Source: DATARH01 sp036268075 (GTDB lineage: Bacteria; Pseudomonadota; Alphaproteobacteria; ATCC43930; CGMCC-115725). From it: DNA of 64,000 nucleotides. The position numbers were made by a program, and so were the translations under genes. The notes beneath the pieces are model-generated. The model saw only the letters and a program-made list of their open reading frames with translations, had not been told where the DNA came from and did no database searches. The DNA lies in NCBI GenBank assembly GCA_036268075.1, contig DATAUV010000079.1, positions 24,775 through 88,774 of the forward strand, written 5' to 3'. Positions within the stretch are counted from its first letter, which is position 1. Each line of letters opens with the position of its first letter. Below, piece by piece: positions 52,125 through 60,177 of the stretch.

Positions 52125-52550
52125 ATGCTGAACGAAAAGGAGCGGCGCTTTCTCGATCACAGCCGGGTCGGCCGGCTCGCGACCGCGGACCGCACCGGCA
52201 TGCCGCATGTCGTGCCGGTGTGCTATGCGCTCGGCGAGGGCGCGGCCTATGTCGCGATCGACGAAAAGCCGAAGAACCGCGCGGTGCCGCTGAAGCGCGA
52301 GCGCAACATCCTCGAAAACCCGCAAGCGGCGCTGGTGGTCGACCGCTATGACGAGGACTGGACGCGGCTCGGCTGGGTTATGCTGCGCGGGCGGGCGGAA
52401 TTGCTTGTGGCGGGTGAAGAGCATGAAGCGGCCCAGGCGCTATGCCGGGCGCGCTATGCGCAGTTGCGGGTGATGCGGATCGAGGCGCTGCCCGTGATCG
52501 CGCTGAGAATCGACCGTGTTGCGAGTTGGGGGGATCTATCGACACTGTAG
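52125..52550 (+). CDS. PPOX-class (F420/FMN split-barrel) flavoprotein
   Basis: A 141-residue split-barrel protein. LDHSRVGRLATADRTGMPHVVPVCY is the classical PPOX opening, and PKNRAVPLKRERNILENPQAALVVD the cofactor-contact region. The sequence looks like the family annotated as F420-dependent (as in mycobacterial Rv0121-like proteins), although FMN or haem are possible. It lies 137 bases before an LLM-class gene. Start at ATG 52125. Confidence 0.85.
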   Translation: MLNEKERRFLDHSRVGRLATADRTGMPHVVPVCYALGEGAAYVAIDEKPKNRAVPLKRERNILENPQAALVVDRYDEDWTRLGWVMLRGRAELLVAGEEHEAAQALCRARYAQLRVMRIEALPVIALRIDRVASWGDLSTL

Positions 52551-52687
52551 CGTGTAATTTCACAGTAGAGTGAACAAGAGCTGTGAAATTGGAGCTGCGC
52601 CACTAGCCCGCCGGGCGGGATCGCCTGTAAGGTTTGCGTCGGGCCATTTGCGAGAACTTGGCCGTTCACGACACCTCGGAGAGCCTC

Positions 52688-53539
52688 ATGCAGTTCGGCG
52701 TCCTGATGTTTCACACCGATTATTCGATGCCCGTCCCGGCGCTGGCGCAGGCGATGGAGGCGCGGGGGTTTGAATCGCTGTGGGCGCCCGAGCACTCGCA
52801 CATCCCGGTGACGCGCAAGACGCCGTTTCCCGGCGGCGGCGATCTGCCCAAGCCGTATTACGACGCGATGGACCCGTTCGTCAGCCTCGCCTTGGCGGCC
52901 GGGGTGACGACGAATCTAAAGCTCGCGACCGGCGTCTGCCTGACGATCCAGCGCGACACGATCCAGCTCGCAAAGCTCGCCGCCTCGCTCGACCAGGTCT
53001 CGGGCGGCCGCTTTTTGTTCGGGATCGGCGGCGGCTGGAACCAGGACGAGATGGAGGACCACGGCACCGTCTACGCTACGCGCTTCAAGAAGATGCGCGA
53101 GCAGGTCGAGGCGATGCGCGAGATCTGGACCAAGCCGAAGCCGGAATATCACGGCGACATCGTCGATTTCCCGCCGATGATGGCGTGGCCGAAGCCGAAG
53201 CAGACGCCGCTGCCGGTGATCGTCGGCGGCGCCTTTCCGCACGCGGCGCGGCGGGCGGTGCGCTATGGCAATGGCTGGGCGCCGATTTCGGGCCGCGCGC
53301 CCTATGGCGACATCAACGACTACCTGCCGAAATTCAAGGAGATGCTGGCCGAGGCCGGCCGCAAATTCGAGGATGTGCCGCTGACGCTGATGGGCGGCGG
53401 CGAGGATCTCGATCTGCTGAAGCGCTATCGCGACATGGGGGTCGAGCGCTGGGTCGCGATGCTGCCCTGCGAAGGCACCGAGGCGACGTTGCCGCGCTTG
53501 GATCGCTGGGCTGCGATCGCTGGCCAGGTCAATAGCTGA
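52688..53539 (+). CDS. LLM-class oxidoreductase, F420-type subgroup
   Basis: A 283-residue luciferase-like protein. MQFGVLMFHTDYSMPVPALAQAMEARGFESLWAPEHSHIP, GVCLTIQRDTIQLAKLAASLDQVSGGRFLFGIGGGWNQDEMEDHG and VIVGGAFPHAARRAVRYGNGW are the hallmarks of the subgroup called F420-dependent (TIGR03619-like). Ribosome site GGAGAG. It precedes an SMP-30 gene by 15 bases, probably in one transcript. Substrate unknown. Confidence 0.88.
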   Translation: MQFGVLMFHTDYSMPVPALAQAMEARGFESLWAPEHSHIPVTRKTPFPGGGDLPKPYYDAMDPFVSLALAAGVTTNLKLATGVCLTIQRDTIQLAKLAASLDQVSGGRFLFGIGGGWNQDEMEDHGTVYATRFKKMREQVEAMREIWTKPKPEYHGDIVDFPPMMAWPKPKQTPLPVIVGGAFPHAARRAVRYGNGWAPISGRAPYGDINDYLPKFKEMLAEAGRKFEDVPLTLMGGGEDLDLLKRYRDMGVERWVAMLPCEGTEATLPRLDRWAAIAGQVNS

Positions 53540-53554
53540 GGGGGAGGGCGCGCC

Positions 53555-54472
53555 ATGCCGGACATCAAGATCGTCACCGACGGGCTCGGGTTTCCCGAGG
53601 GGCCGGTATGGATGGCCGATGGTTCGGTCATCCTCGGCGAAATTTCCGGGGCGAAGGTGACCCGCGTCACCCCCGACGGCAGGAAGACCGAGATCAGCAA
53701 GGCCGGCGGCGGCCCGAACGGCGTCGCGATGGGACCGGACGGCGCCCTTTACGTCTGCAACAACGGCGGCGCCGTCTATAACACGACGCCGAGCTTCCTC
53801 TCGACCGGACCGGCGCCCGACTACAACGGCGGCTCGATCCAGCGCATCGATCCGAAGACCGGCGAGACCCGGACGCTTTACACCGAGTGCAACGGCCACC
53901 GTCTGTCGGCGCCGAATGATCTCGTGTTCGACAAGCAGGGCGGGTTCTATTTCACCGACCTCGGCAAGCGGCTCGCGCATCACCGCGACAATGGCGGGCT
54001 CTATTACGCGTTGCCGGATGGGTCGAGCGTGGTCGAGGTGATCTACCCGATCATCACGCCGAACGGGGTTGGGCTGTCGCCGGACGAAACGACCGTTTAT
54101 GTCGCCGACACCGAGACCGCGCGTGTCTATGGCTGGGACATCGTCTCGCCGGGCAAGGTCAAGAAAGTGCCTTTCCCGTCGGCCTATGAGGGACGCTGCG
54201 TGTGCGGCCTGCCGGGGTTCCAGCGCTTCGACAGCCTGGCGGTCCAGGCGAACGGCGACATCTGCGTCGCGACGCTGATGACCGGGCACATCACGGTCAT
54301 TTCGCCGGGCGGGCAGGTCGTGCGCCAGGTCAAGATGCCCGATGTCTACCCGACGAATATCTGTTTTGGCGGCGCGGACATGAAAACGGCGTACATCACT
54401 CTCTCCGGCACGGGGCAGCTCGCGGCGATGGACTGGCCCGAACCGGGGTTGAGGCTCAACTTCATGTGCTGA
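53555..54472 (+). CDS. SMP-30/gluconolactonase/LRE family protein
   Basis: A 305-residue six-bladed propeller. Features: FPEGPVWMADGSVILGEIS with the metal Glu, GGGPNGVAMGPDG, RLSAPNDLVFDKQGGFYFTDL with metal Asn and Asp, and GVGLSPDETTVYVADT. Family members hydrolyse sugar lactones or organophosphates with a divalent metal. It follows the LLM gene after GGGGGAGGG, a short gap that suggests an operon. Natural lactone unknown. Confidence 0.88.
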   Translation: MPDIKIVTDGLGFPEGPVWMADGSVILGEISGAKVTRVTPDGRKTEISKAGGGPNGVAMGPDGALYVCNNGGAVYNTTPSFLSTGPAPDYNGGSIQRIDPKTGETRTLYTECNGHRLSAPNDLVFDKQGGFYFTDLGKRLAHHRDNGGLYYALPDGSSVVEVIYPIITPNGVGLSPDETTVYVADTETARVYGWDIVSPGKVKKVPFPSAYEGRCVCGLPGFQRFDSLAVQANGDICVATLMTGHITVISPGGQVVRQVKMPDVYPTNICFGGADMKTAYITLSGTGQLAAMDWPEPGLRLNFMC

Positions 54473-54479
54473 GGCGGCG

Positions 54480-54818
54480 ATGGACAGCTCGGATGAGGCG
54501 GCGCGAATCCGCATCTATATCGGCGAGAACGATGTCGTCGTGGACCGTCCCCTTTCCGATGTCCTTATCTACAAGGCGCAGGAGATGCACCTCGCCGGCG
54601 CGACGGCGATGCGCGGCCGTCTCGGCTACGGCCTCAAGACCTATCCGAGCCCGAGCCACCTGGTGCTGTCGCACGACCGGCCGATGGTCGTCGAGATCGT
54701 CGACACCCGCGACAAGATCGACGCCTATCTCGCCGCGGTCGAACGGATCGTGCCCGGTCGGCTGATCACCATCGAAACCGTCGAAATCCTGCGCTACGGT
54801 GCCAAGAGCCCGGGCTGA
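54480..54818 (+). CDS. DUF190 family protein (PII-like)
   Basis: A 112-residue protein. RIYIGENDVVVDRPLSDVLIYKAQEMHLAGATAMRG and GKLxTYPSP-like GLKTYPSPSHLVLSHDRPMVVEIVDT fit DUF190, a PII-like fold often linked to fluoride channels or small regulators. Seven bases separate it from the SMP-30 gene and five from YoaK, so it is in a run of co-transcribed genes. Its role here is not clear; crcB is 48 kb away. Confidence 0.8.
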   Translation: MDSSDEAARIRIYIGENDVVVDRPLSDVLIYKAQEMHLAGATAMRGRLGYGLKTYPSPSHLVLSHDRPMVVEIVDTRDKIDAYLAAVERIVPGRLITIETVEILRYGAKSPG

Positions 54819-54823
54819 TTCCG

Positions 54824-55618
54824 ATGAACATGCGCAACCCCAGCAAGGATGGTTTGGCGGCCGGCGAGGCGGTCGAACAACCGTCAACGCGCTTCGCTCT
54901 GGCGGGCATGCGTCGCCGGGCCGTTTCGCGACCGTGGCTGATTTCCGTTCTGCAACGTGGCGACGGGCCGAGAGTCTCGCACCTGACCGGGCTCTACCTG
55001 ATCGCGGCGCTCGGCGGCTTTGTGGACGCGGCCTGTTTCCTGGGCCTCGGCCATGTCTTCGCCGAGATGATGACCGGCAATCTCCTTCTCTTCTGCATCT
55101 ATCTCGGGACCGGCGACCATATCTTTTGGCATGGCGGTTACCTGCTTGCCCTGGCGAGCTTTGCCCTGGGCGCGGTGTCCGCCGGGCGAATCCTCCGCAG
55201 CACCCGTGGGCATACACGCCTCGGTTTTGCGATCGAATGGGTATTTCTTGCCCTGGCCGTCGCGCTGAGCATGACCCTGCCGCTGGACGCAAACCCATCG
55301 GCGGCGCTGTTCGTCTTGGCCCCGCTCGCGTTCGCCTTCGGCGTGCAGAACGCGTTGCTGCGCAAACATGGGGTGCCGGACCTCGCGACCAACGTGATGA
55401 CACTCACCTTCGCGGCATATGTGGCCGATTCCCGCGTCGCGGGCGGTCACAACGAACAGCGGCGGCGGCGACTGGGTTCGATCGGGTTATTCATGACGGG
55501 CGCAACGCTGGGGGCGGTGCTGACGAAGACGTTTGGCCCCTGGGCGGCGTTGATGATGGGTCTGATTGTGTTTACCGTCGCGCTGACTGGCCTCACGCGG
55601 CAGAAATTGCCGGCTTGA
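54824..55618 (+). CDS. YoaK family (DUF1275) membrane protein
   Basis: A 264-residue membrane protein with about six hydrophobic segments after a 45-residue basic head. GGFVDAACFLGLGHVFAEMMTGNLLLF and AFAFGVQNALLRKHGVPDLATNVMTLTF are the DUF1275 signatures. The family resembles formate/nitrate or small-solute permeases but no transport function is proven. Starts five bases past the DUF190 stop. Confidence 0.9.
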   Translation: MNMRNPSKDGLAAGEAVEQPSTRFALAGMRRRAVSRPWLISVLQRGDGPRVSHLTGLYLIAALGGFVDAACFLGLGHVFAEMMTGNLLLFCIYLGTGDHIFWHGGYLLALASFALGAVSAGRILRSTRGHTRLGFAIEWVFLALAVALSMTLPLDANPSAALFVLAPLAFAFGVQNALLRKHGVPDLATNVMTLTFAAYVADSRVAGGHNEQRRRRLGSIGLFMTGATLGAVLTKTFGPWAALMMGLIVFTVALTGLTRQKLPA

Positions 55619-55676
55619 CTGTCAACTCCGGAGTAAAAATGCGTCGCGGAGCGCATCGCTAATTCCAGGAACCTTC

Positions 55677-56945
55677 ATGCAGATCGAGATCATTTGTACC
55701 GGCGACGAGGTGCTGACGGGCAAGATCGTCAACACCAATTTCAGCTACATGACGCAGAAGCTCGAGGACGTGGGCTTGAGCGTCAGGTGGGGGACGACGG
55801 TCGGGGACGACCGCGACACCTTGCTGGCGGCGTTCCGGGAGGCCGGGGCGCGGGCGGATGCGGTGATCGTCAACGGCGGCCTCGGGCCGACCGTAGACGA
55901 TCTGTCGCAGGAGATCGCGGCGAAGGCGGCCGGGGTCGAGCTCGCGCTCAACGAGGAATGGCTCGCGACGATGGAGGGGTTTTTCGCGAAGCGCAGCCGC
56001 GTGATGTCGCCGAATAACAGGAAGCAGGCGATGCTGCCGCTGGCCTCGGAAATTCTCGACAACCCGATCGGCACGGCCTGCGGCTTTGCGCTCGATATCG
56101 GCAAGGCGCGGTTTTTCTTTACTCCCGGCGTGCCTCGCGAACTCAGGCGGATGCTCGAGGAACAGATCATCCCGCGCCTCCTCGCCCGCGGCGGCGCGCC
56201 GACGGCGATCCAGCTAAAGCGCTTCCACTCCTACGGGCTCGGCGAGAGCCATGTCGACCAGCTCCTCGCGGGCGTCGAGGAGCTGGTGCCGGACGGCAGC
56301 GCCAAGCTGGGCTTCCGCGCGCATTACCCGCAGATCGAGACGAAGGTCACCGTCCGCGGCGCGGATACGGCGGACATCGAGGCCAAGCTCGTGCCGGTCG
56401 TCGCCGAGGTTCGCAAACGGCTCGGTAATTTCATCCTGGCCGAGGACGACGACACGCTGGAGGGGGTGATCCTGAAGCGGATCGCCGCCGAGCATGGCTC
56501 CCTCGCCATCGTCGAGATGTACACCAGCGGCGGCATCGCCTCCCGCGTCGCGCCGCTGCCCGGCGCCGAGGACGTGTTCCGCCGCGGCCTCGTCGCGCGT
56601 GATCTGGGCGAAATCCAGGCCGCGCTCGGTCCCGCCGCCGGCGCCGATTCGGAGATCACCAAGGAGGCCGCCGAGCACGTCGCCCAAGCGATGCGGCGGG
56701 CGAGTGGGGCCAGCCACGCGCTCGCCGCGCTGATCGACCTTGACACCGGCCCCGACCGGATCGATTTCGGCGGCACGATCTGCATCGGCATCGCCACCGA
56801 GAGCGAAACCGAAAGCCGCCGGTCGCGCATCCTCGGCGGCCGCGAGTGGGTGCGGCTCGGAGCGGTCGAGCTCGGCCTCGATTGCCTGCGCCGGTTCCTT
56901 TACGGCCTGCCGGTCTCCGAACGCATCGATTTCGAGCGCACCTGA
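55677..56945 (+). CDS. CinA-like protein with degenerate C-terminal (NMN deamidase) domain
   Basis: A 422-residue protein. The N-terminal MoCF domain (about 1-170) is intact: IICTGDEVLTGKIVNTN and NGGLGPTVDDLSQE. The C-terminal PncC-like domain is changed: the usual ESCTGG reads EMYTSGG, so the catalytic Ser is lost, and the SGIAGPDGG segment is replaced by DLDTGPDRI. Loss of nicotinamide-nucleotide amidase activity is inferred. Start ATG 55677 after AGGAACC. It follows YoaK by 58 bases. Confidence 0.82.
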   Translation: MQIEIICTGDEVLTGKIVNTNFSYMTQKLEDVGLSVRWGTTVGDDRDTLLAAFREAGARADAVIVNGGLGPTVDDLSQEIAAKAAGVELALNEEWLATMEGFFAKRSRVMSPNNRKQAMLPLASEILDNPIGTACGFALDIGKARFFFTPGVPRELRRMLEEQIIPRLLARGGAPTAIQLKRFHSYGLGESHVDQLLAGVEELVPDGSAKLGFRAHYPQIETKVTVRGADTADIEAKLVPVVAEVRKRLGNFILAEDDDTLEGVILKRIAAEHGSLAIVEMYTSGGIASRVAPLPGAEDVFRRGLVARDLGEIQAALGPAAGADSEITKEAAEHVAQAMRRASGASHALAALIDLDTGPDRIDFGGTICIGIATESETESRRSRILGGREWVRLGAVELGLDCLRRFLYGLPVSERIDFERT

Positions 56946-56953
56946 CCTAGCTA

Positions 56954-57056
56954 GAGCATGTATCGGAAAAGTGGTCCCCACTTTTCCGATGAGAACATGC
57001 TCCATTACAAATAGTTAGAGAGCGAAATCCGATTTAACAGGATCTGATTTCGCTCT
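56954..57056. repeat. Two adjacent palindromes, family G (CGGAAAAGTGG and AGAGCGAAATC types)
   Basis: GAGCATGTATCGGAAAAGTG (56954) faces CACTTTTCCGATGAGAACATG (to 57002), and AGAGCGAAATC (57019) faces GATTTCGCTCT (57056). Both kinds are frequent in Hyphomicrobiales. The second overlaps the stop codon of the HNH gene, so either may act as terminator. Confidence 0.82.
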
Positions 57057-57465
57057 AGTCGGCGGCGAGGCCGGCTCCGTACCGGATCATCTCGGAATAG
57101 GCCGCGCGCCCGAAATCCGAGACCGCGACATTCGAAATCCAGGTCACCATCTGGCAGTTCGCGGCCGTGTAGTCGCCGACGGAATCGATACGGTCGATCG
57201 TGGGGATGAACGGGTGCTTGCCGGTTGGGCAACGGTAGAATCGGTCGAACGGCTGCCCCGTCATCTCGCAGCGGCCCGCGGCGCGGAACACCATGCGCCA
57301 GAATTCGGCTTCGGTGAGCAGAAAGCGGGTGCCTTTTTGTGGTGCCGCGCGTCCCCGCACGCGATACGCTTTCTCGTACTGGTCGTACCAGAGCCTGAGG
57401 TATTCACAATGGAATTGGCTGAGATGTTCGAGCACATTCGGATCACGTACCCTGGGCCTGGACAT
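57055..57465 (-). CDS. HNH endonuclease-like protein
   Basis: A 136-residue protein. RCEMTGQPFDRF, HPFIPTIDRIDSVGDYTAANCQMVTWISN fits the phage-type HNH fold in which a Cys pair, Asp-Arg-Ile-Asp and the later Asn surround the metal, though the second His is not clear. It may be a free-standing nicking enzyme or a leftover of a mobile element. Start ATG 57465 follows GGAG; longer in-frame reading lacks family character. Its stop lies in a palindrome. Confidence 0.65.
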   Translation of the reverse strand: MSRPRVRDPNVLEHLSQFHCEYLRLWYDQYEKAYRVRGRAAPQKGTRFLLTEAEFWRMVFRAAGRCEMTGQPFDRFYRCPTGKHPFIPTIDRIDSVGDYTAANCQMVTWISNVAVSDFGRAAYSEMIRYGAGLAAD

Positions 57466-57566
57466 AAACAAGCTCCGCTGGCAAAAGATTGTTACCGAGA
57501 ACCAACAGTCTCGTATTGCGAGTAAACAACAGATTGACATTCGATATAGAAAAGGCGAGTTACCGC

Positions 57567-58307
57567 ATGGATTTAGTTGATATCCCGGCGAGAGGCGAAG
57601 GCGAGATTCGGCTCGTCCATTCGTCGGACGTTCATGTCGACGACGACCGCATCGCCGCGCTGCACGGCGGCGACGGCACCGGCGGATTGCGCTCGGTGCT
57701 GGCGGCGGCGGCGCGGTTCGACGCGGATTTCGTGATCCTCGCCGGCGACACGTTCGACAACCACATGGTCAAGGCGGCGACCGTCGAGCGCGCCGGCCAC
57801 GCGATCGCCGGATGCGGGCTGCCGGTCGTGCTGCTGCCGGGCAACCACGACCCGATCACCAAGGATTCGGTCTGGGTCCGCGGCGGGTTCGCCGGCATCG
57901 GCAATCTGCGTATCTTCGGCATCACCGACGACAGCATTATCGCCTTTCCGGACCGCGACCTCGCGTTCTGGGGCAACGCACATCACGATTACCTCGACAT
58001 GGTGCCGCTGAAAAACCCGCCGCCGCGCGCCGCGCGCTGGCATATCGCGGTCGGGCACGGGCATTACGAGCCGCCCGAGACCTGGCACAACCCGCTGCGA
58101 CCGTCGTGGCTGATCAGCGACGCGATGATCGCCGCCACCGGCGCCGACTACCTAGCCCTCGGCCACTGGGACCGCCCGGTGCAAGTCGGCGACGGCACCT
58201 TGCCCGCCTACTACTCGGGCTCGCCCGACTGGGCAAAGACGGTGAATTTGATCCGGCTGACCCCCAACGGCGACGTTGCAGTGACACGCGAGCCCGTGGT
58301 TCTTTGA
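57567..58307 (+). CDS. Calcineurin-like metallophosphoesterase
   Basis: A 246-residue phosphoesterase. All five metal blocks are visible: HSSDVHVDD, ILAGDTFDNH, LLPGNHDP, VGHGHYE and ALGHWDRP. The layout matches the SbcD/YfcE-like fold, but no partner nuclease gene is near and the substrate is unknown. Start ATG 57567; a longer frame adds 26 residues without family similarity. Divergent from the HNH gene. Confidence 0.88.
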   Translation: MDLVDIPARGEGEIRLVHSSDVHVDDDRIAALHGGDGTGGLRSVLAAAARFDADFVILAGDTFDNHMVKAATVERAGHAIAGCGLPVVLLPGNHDPITKDSVWVRGGFAGIGNLRIFGITDDSIIAFPDRDLAFWGNAHHDYLDMVPLKNPPPRAARWHIAVGHGHYEPPETWHNPLRPSWLISDAMIAATGADYLALGHWDRPVQVGDGTLPAYYSGSPDWAKTVNLIRLTPNGDVAVTREPVVL

Positions 58308-58309
58308 CC

Positions 58310-58569
58310 GTAGGATGGGCTGAGCGCAGCGAAGCCCATCGGTTTTATTTCACCACAAGGCACAGAGGACACAGAGAAGAAAAGGTTCGACGCGGAGGAC
58401 GCGGAGTTTTCGCAGAGGACGCGGAGCGTCAGGAATCCCTCAGCGAGCTCTGCGCCTACTCCGCGAACTCTGCGGCAAAGACTTGTTTTTCCTCTGTGTC
58501 CTCTATGTCCTCTGTGTCCTCTGTGGTGAACCCTTGTTGATGGGCTTCGCTGCGCTCAGCCCATCCTAC
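58310..58569. repeat. Nested palindrome: family A outside, CACAGAGGACACAGAG element inside
   Basis: Outer arms GTAGGATGGGCTGAGCGCAG (58310) and CTGCGCTCAGCCCATCCTAC (to 58569) enclose inner arms TTCACCACAAGGCACAGAGG (58349) and CCTCTGTGGTGAA (to 58530). Inside those is a further region with GCGGAGGACGCGGAG and tandem CCTCTGTGT units. One element seems to have entered another. Confidence 0.85.
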
Positions 58570-58601
58570 GTACCTTTATGAAGCGGAAAGGATATCCCGC
58601 C

Positions 58602-59555
58602 ATGCCCCAGCAAATCCGCGCCATTGTCGTTGATCCCTCGGCGGAGGGGCGGCTGTCGATACAGCCGGTGCAGTTGCGTGATCCGGATCGGGACGAGGTG
58701 GTCGTGAAGGTCTCGGCGATCTCGCTCAACCGGGGCGAGACGCGGCGGGCGGTGCAGGTGGCGGAGCCGGGATGGCGGCCGGGGTGGGATTTCGCCGGGG
58801 TGGTCGAGAGCGCGGCGGCTGACGGGAGCGGGCCGGAGGCCGGGGTGCGGGTGGTGGGCATCCTGCCGAACGGGGCCTGGGCCGAGAAGGTAAATTGCCG
58901 GAGCCATGCGGTCGCCGTGCTGCCGGACAAGGTCAGCGACGCGCAGGCCTCGACCTTGCCGGTGGCCGGGCTGACGGCGCTCCATGCGCTGCGGCAGGGC
59001 GGGCTCTTGCTCGGGCGCAAGGTGCTGGTCGGCGGGGCGTCGGGCGGGGTCGGACATCTCGCCTGCCAGCTTGCCGCGGCGGCCGGGGCGCTGGTGTGGG
59101 GGCATATCCGCCGGCCGGAGATGCGCGAGACGGTTGCTGCGGCGTGCGGCGACCGGGTCGTGCTCGGGGCCGATCTCGGCGCGGGGAAGCCGTTCGCGCC
59201 GTATTGGCTGATCCTCGACTCGGTCGGCGGCGAGGCGCTGTCGCAGGCGCTCGGGATGCTGGCCCCAAACGGCACCTGCGTCACCTTCGGTATCTCGGGC
59301 GCGGCCGAGGCGACGATCGCCACCCGCGAGTTCTTCGGCACCGGCGGCGCGCGGCTCTACGGCCTGACCTTGTTCCACGAATTGATGAGCGTAGAGCGCG
59401 GCGGCATCGGCCTCGCCCTATTGGCCGCGGAAATCGAGGCCGGGCGCCTCACGCCGGAAATCTCGGTCGAAGCCGACTGGGCCGAGATCGGCACGATCGC
59501 CCGCCGGCTGATCGACCGGGAGTTTCCGGGCAAGGCCGTGCTGCATGTTCGATGA
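58602..59555 (+). CDS. MDR/quinone oxidoreductase-like zinc-independent alcohol dehydrogenase
   Basis: A 317-residue oxidoreductase of the medium-chain family. ISLNRGETRRAV and WDFAGVVE are in the catalytic domain; LVGGASGGVGHLACQLAAA is the NADPH-binding AxxGxxG turn; the C-terminus is IDREFPGKAVLHV. No zinc-ligand Cys set is visible, in line with quinone reductases. ATG 58602 follows AAAGGA and is preferred to an ATG eight codons earlier. Confidence 0.88.
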   Translation: MPQQIRAIVVDPSAEGRLSIQPVQLRDPDRDEVVVKVSAISLNRGETRRAVQVAEPGWRPGWDFAGVVESAAADGSGPEAGVRVVGILPNGAWAEKVNCRSHAVAVLPDKVSDAQASTLPVAGLTALHALRQGGLLLGRKVLVGGASGGVGHLACQLAAAAGALVWGHIRRPEMRETVAAACGDRVVLGADLGAGKPFAPYWLILDSVGGEALSQALGMLAPNGTCVTFGISGAAEATIATREFFGTGGARLYGLTLFHELMSVERGGIGLALLAAEIEAGRLTPEISVEADWAEIGTIARRLIDREFPGKAVLHVR

Positions 59556-59559
59556 ATTC

Positions 59560-59788
59560 CACAGTGAGGCGGTGAGGCAGTGGGAAGTTGAGTTTTCACC
59601 GCGGACGTCGCGGAGCTTATCTAAAATTCGTCATCCCGGCGAAGGCCGGGACCCCCGGTTCAAATGCACGAGCAGCGGATAAGCGGGTCCCGGCCTTCGC
59701 CGGGATGACGAGATAAAGGAGCGGCGCTGTCCAACCGTGTGCTCCGCCAAGGAAGCTCAGCCTCTCACTGCCTCACCGCCTCATTGTG
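59560..59788. repeat. Nested palindrome: family H outside, family B inside
   Basis: Outer arms CACAGTGAGGCGGTGAGGCAG (59560) and CTGCCTCACCGCCTCATTGTG (to 59788) flank a complete family B palindrome at 59629-59710. Between outer and inner arms are TTCACCGCGGACG-like remnants. This suggests a B copy that inserted in an H copy, or reuse of one site. Confidence 0.84.
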
Positions 59789-59802
59789 AACCCCCTAAAT
59801 CA

Positions 59803-60105
59803 CTAAGCCCCCTGGCAGACGTGGATTTCGCGATTTGCCAGAAGCTCCTTGGTCTTGGCCGCGTAGGCGGCCATGTGGGGGGAGCGGGCGTGGGCGCCTA
59901 GGTGGTCGAGGCTTTCCCATTTCTCGACGACGACAAACGTGTCCCCGCCGAACTTGGCGCCGGCGCCGCCTTCGGCGTCGATCACCGGGCCGTACTCGAC
60001 GCAGCCGGCCTCGGCGTGGACGGCGGGCATGTTGGCGCGGAACGCGGCCAGCACCTCGTCGCGCTTGCCGGGCTTGCAGGTGATGATCGCGAGAACATGG
60101 ATCAT
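59803..60105 (-). CDS. Antibiotic biosynthesis monooxygenase (ABM) family protein
   Basis: A 100-residue ferredoxin-like fold protein. HVLAIITCKPGKRDEVLAAFRA, CVEYGPVID and FVVVEKWESLDHLGAHARSPHM are the ABM/YgiN signatures; YgiN is a quinol monooxygenase, and small ABM proteins often act on quinones or polyketide-like substrates. The start is ATG 60103-60105. It is divergent from the LLM gene at 60178; both may share a control region. Confidence 0.87.
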   Translation of the reverse strand: MIHVLAIITCKPGKRDEVLAAFRANMPAVHAEAGCVEYGPVIDAEGGAGAKFGGDTFVVVEKWESLDHLGAHARSPHMAAYAAKTKELLANREIHVCQGA

Positions 60106-60177
60106 GGTTCGATACCCTCGTGCGTTCGGTCGTGGATCGAGAGAGGATAGAGGCGCAGGATTGGGAAGGATACAGCG

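Noticed and set aside
58310..58569. CRISPR array, because of repeated CCTCTGTGT units
   Set aside because: Units are directly joined, imperfect and lie in a palindrome; there are no regular spacers or cas genes.
59630..59712. tRNA-like fold suggested by GGTTCAAAT and GC arms
   Set aside because: No anticodon or acceptor stem; the sequence is a family B palindrome.
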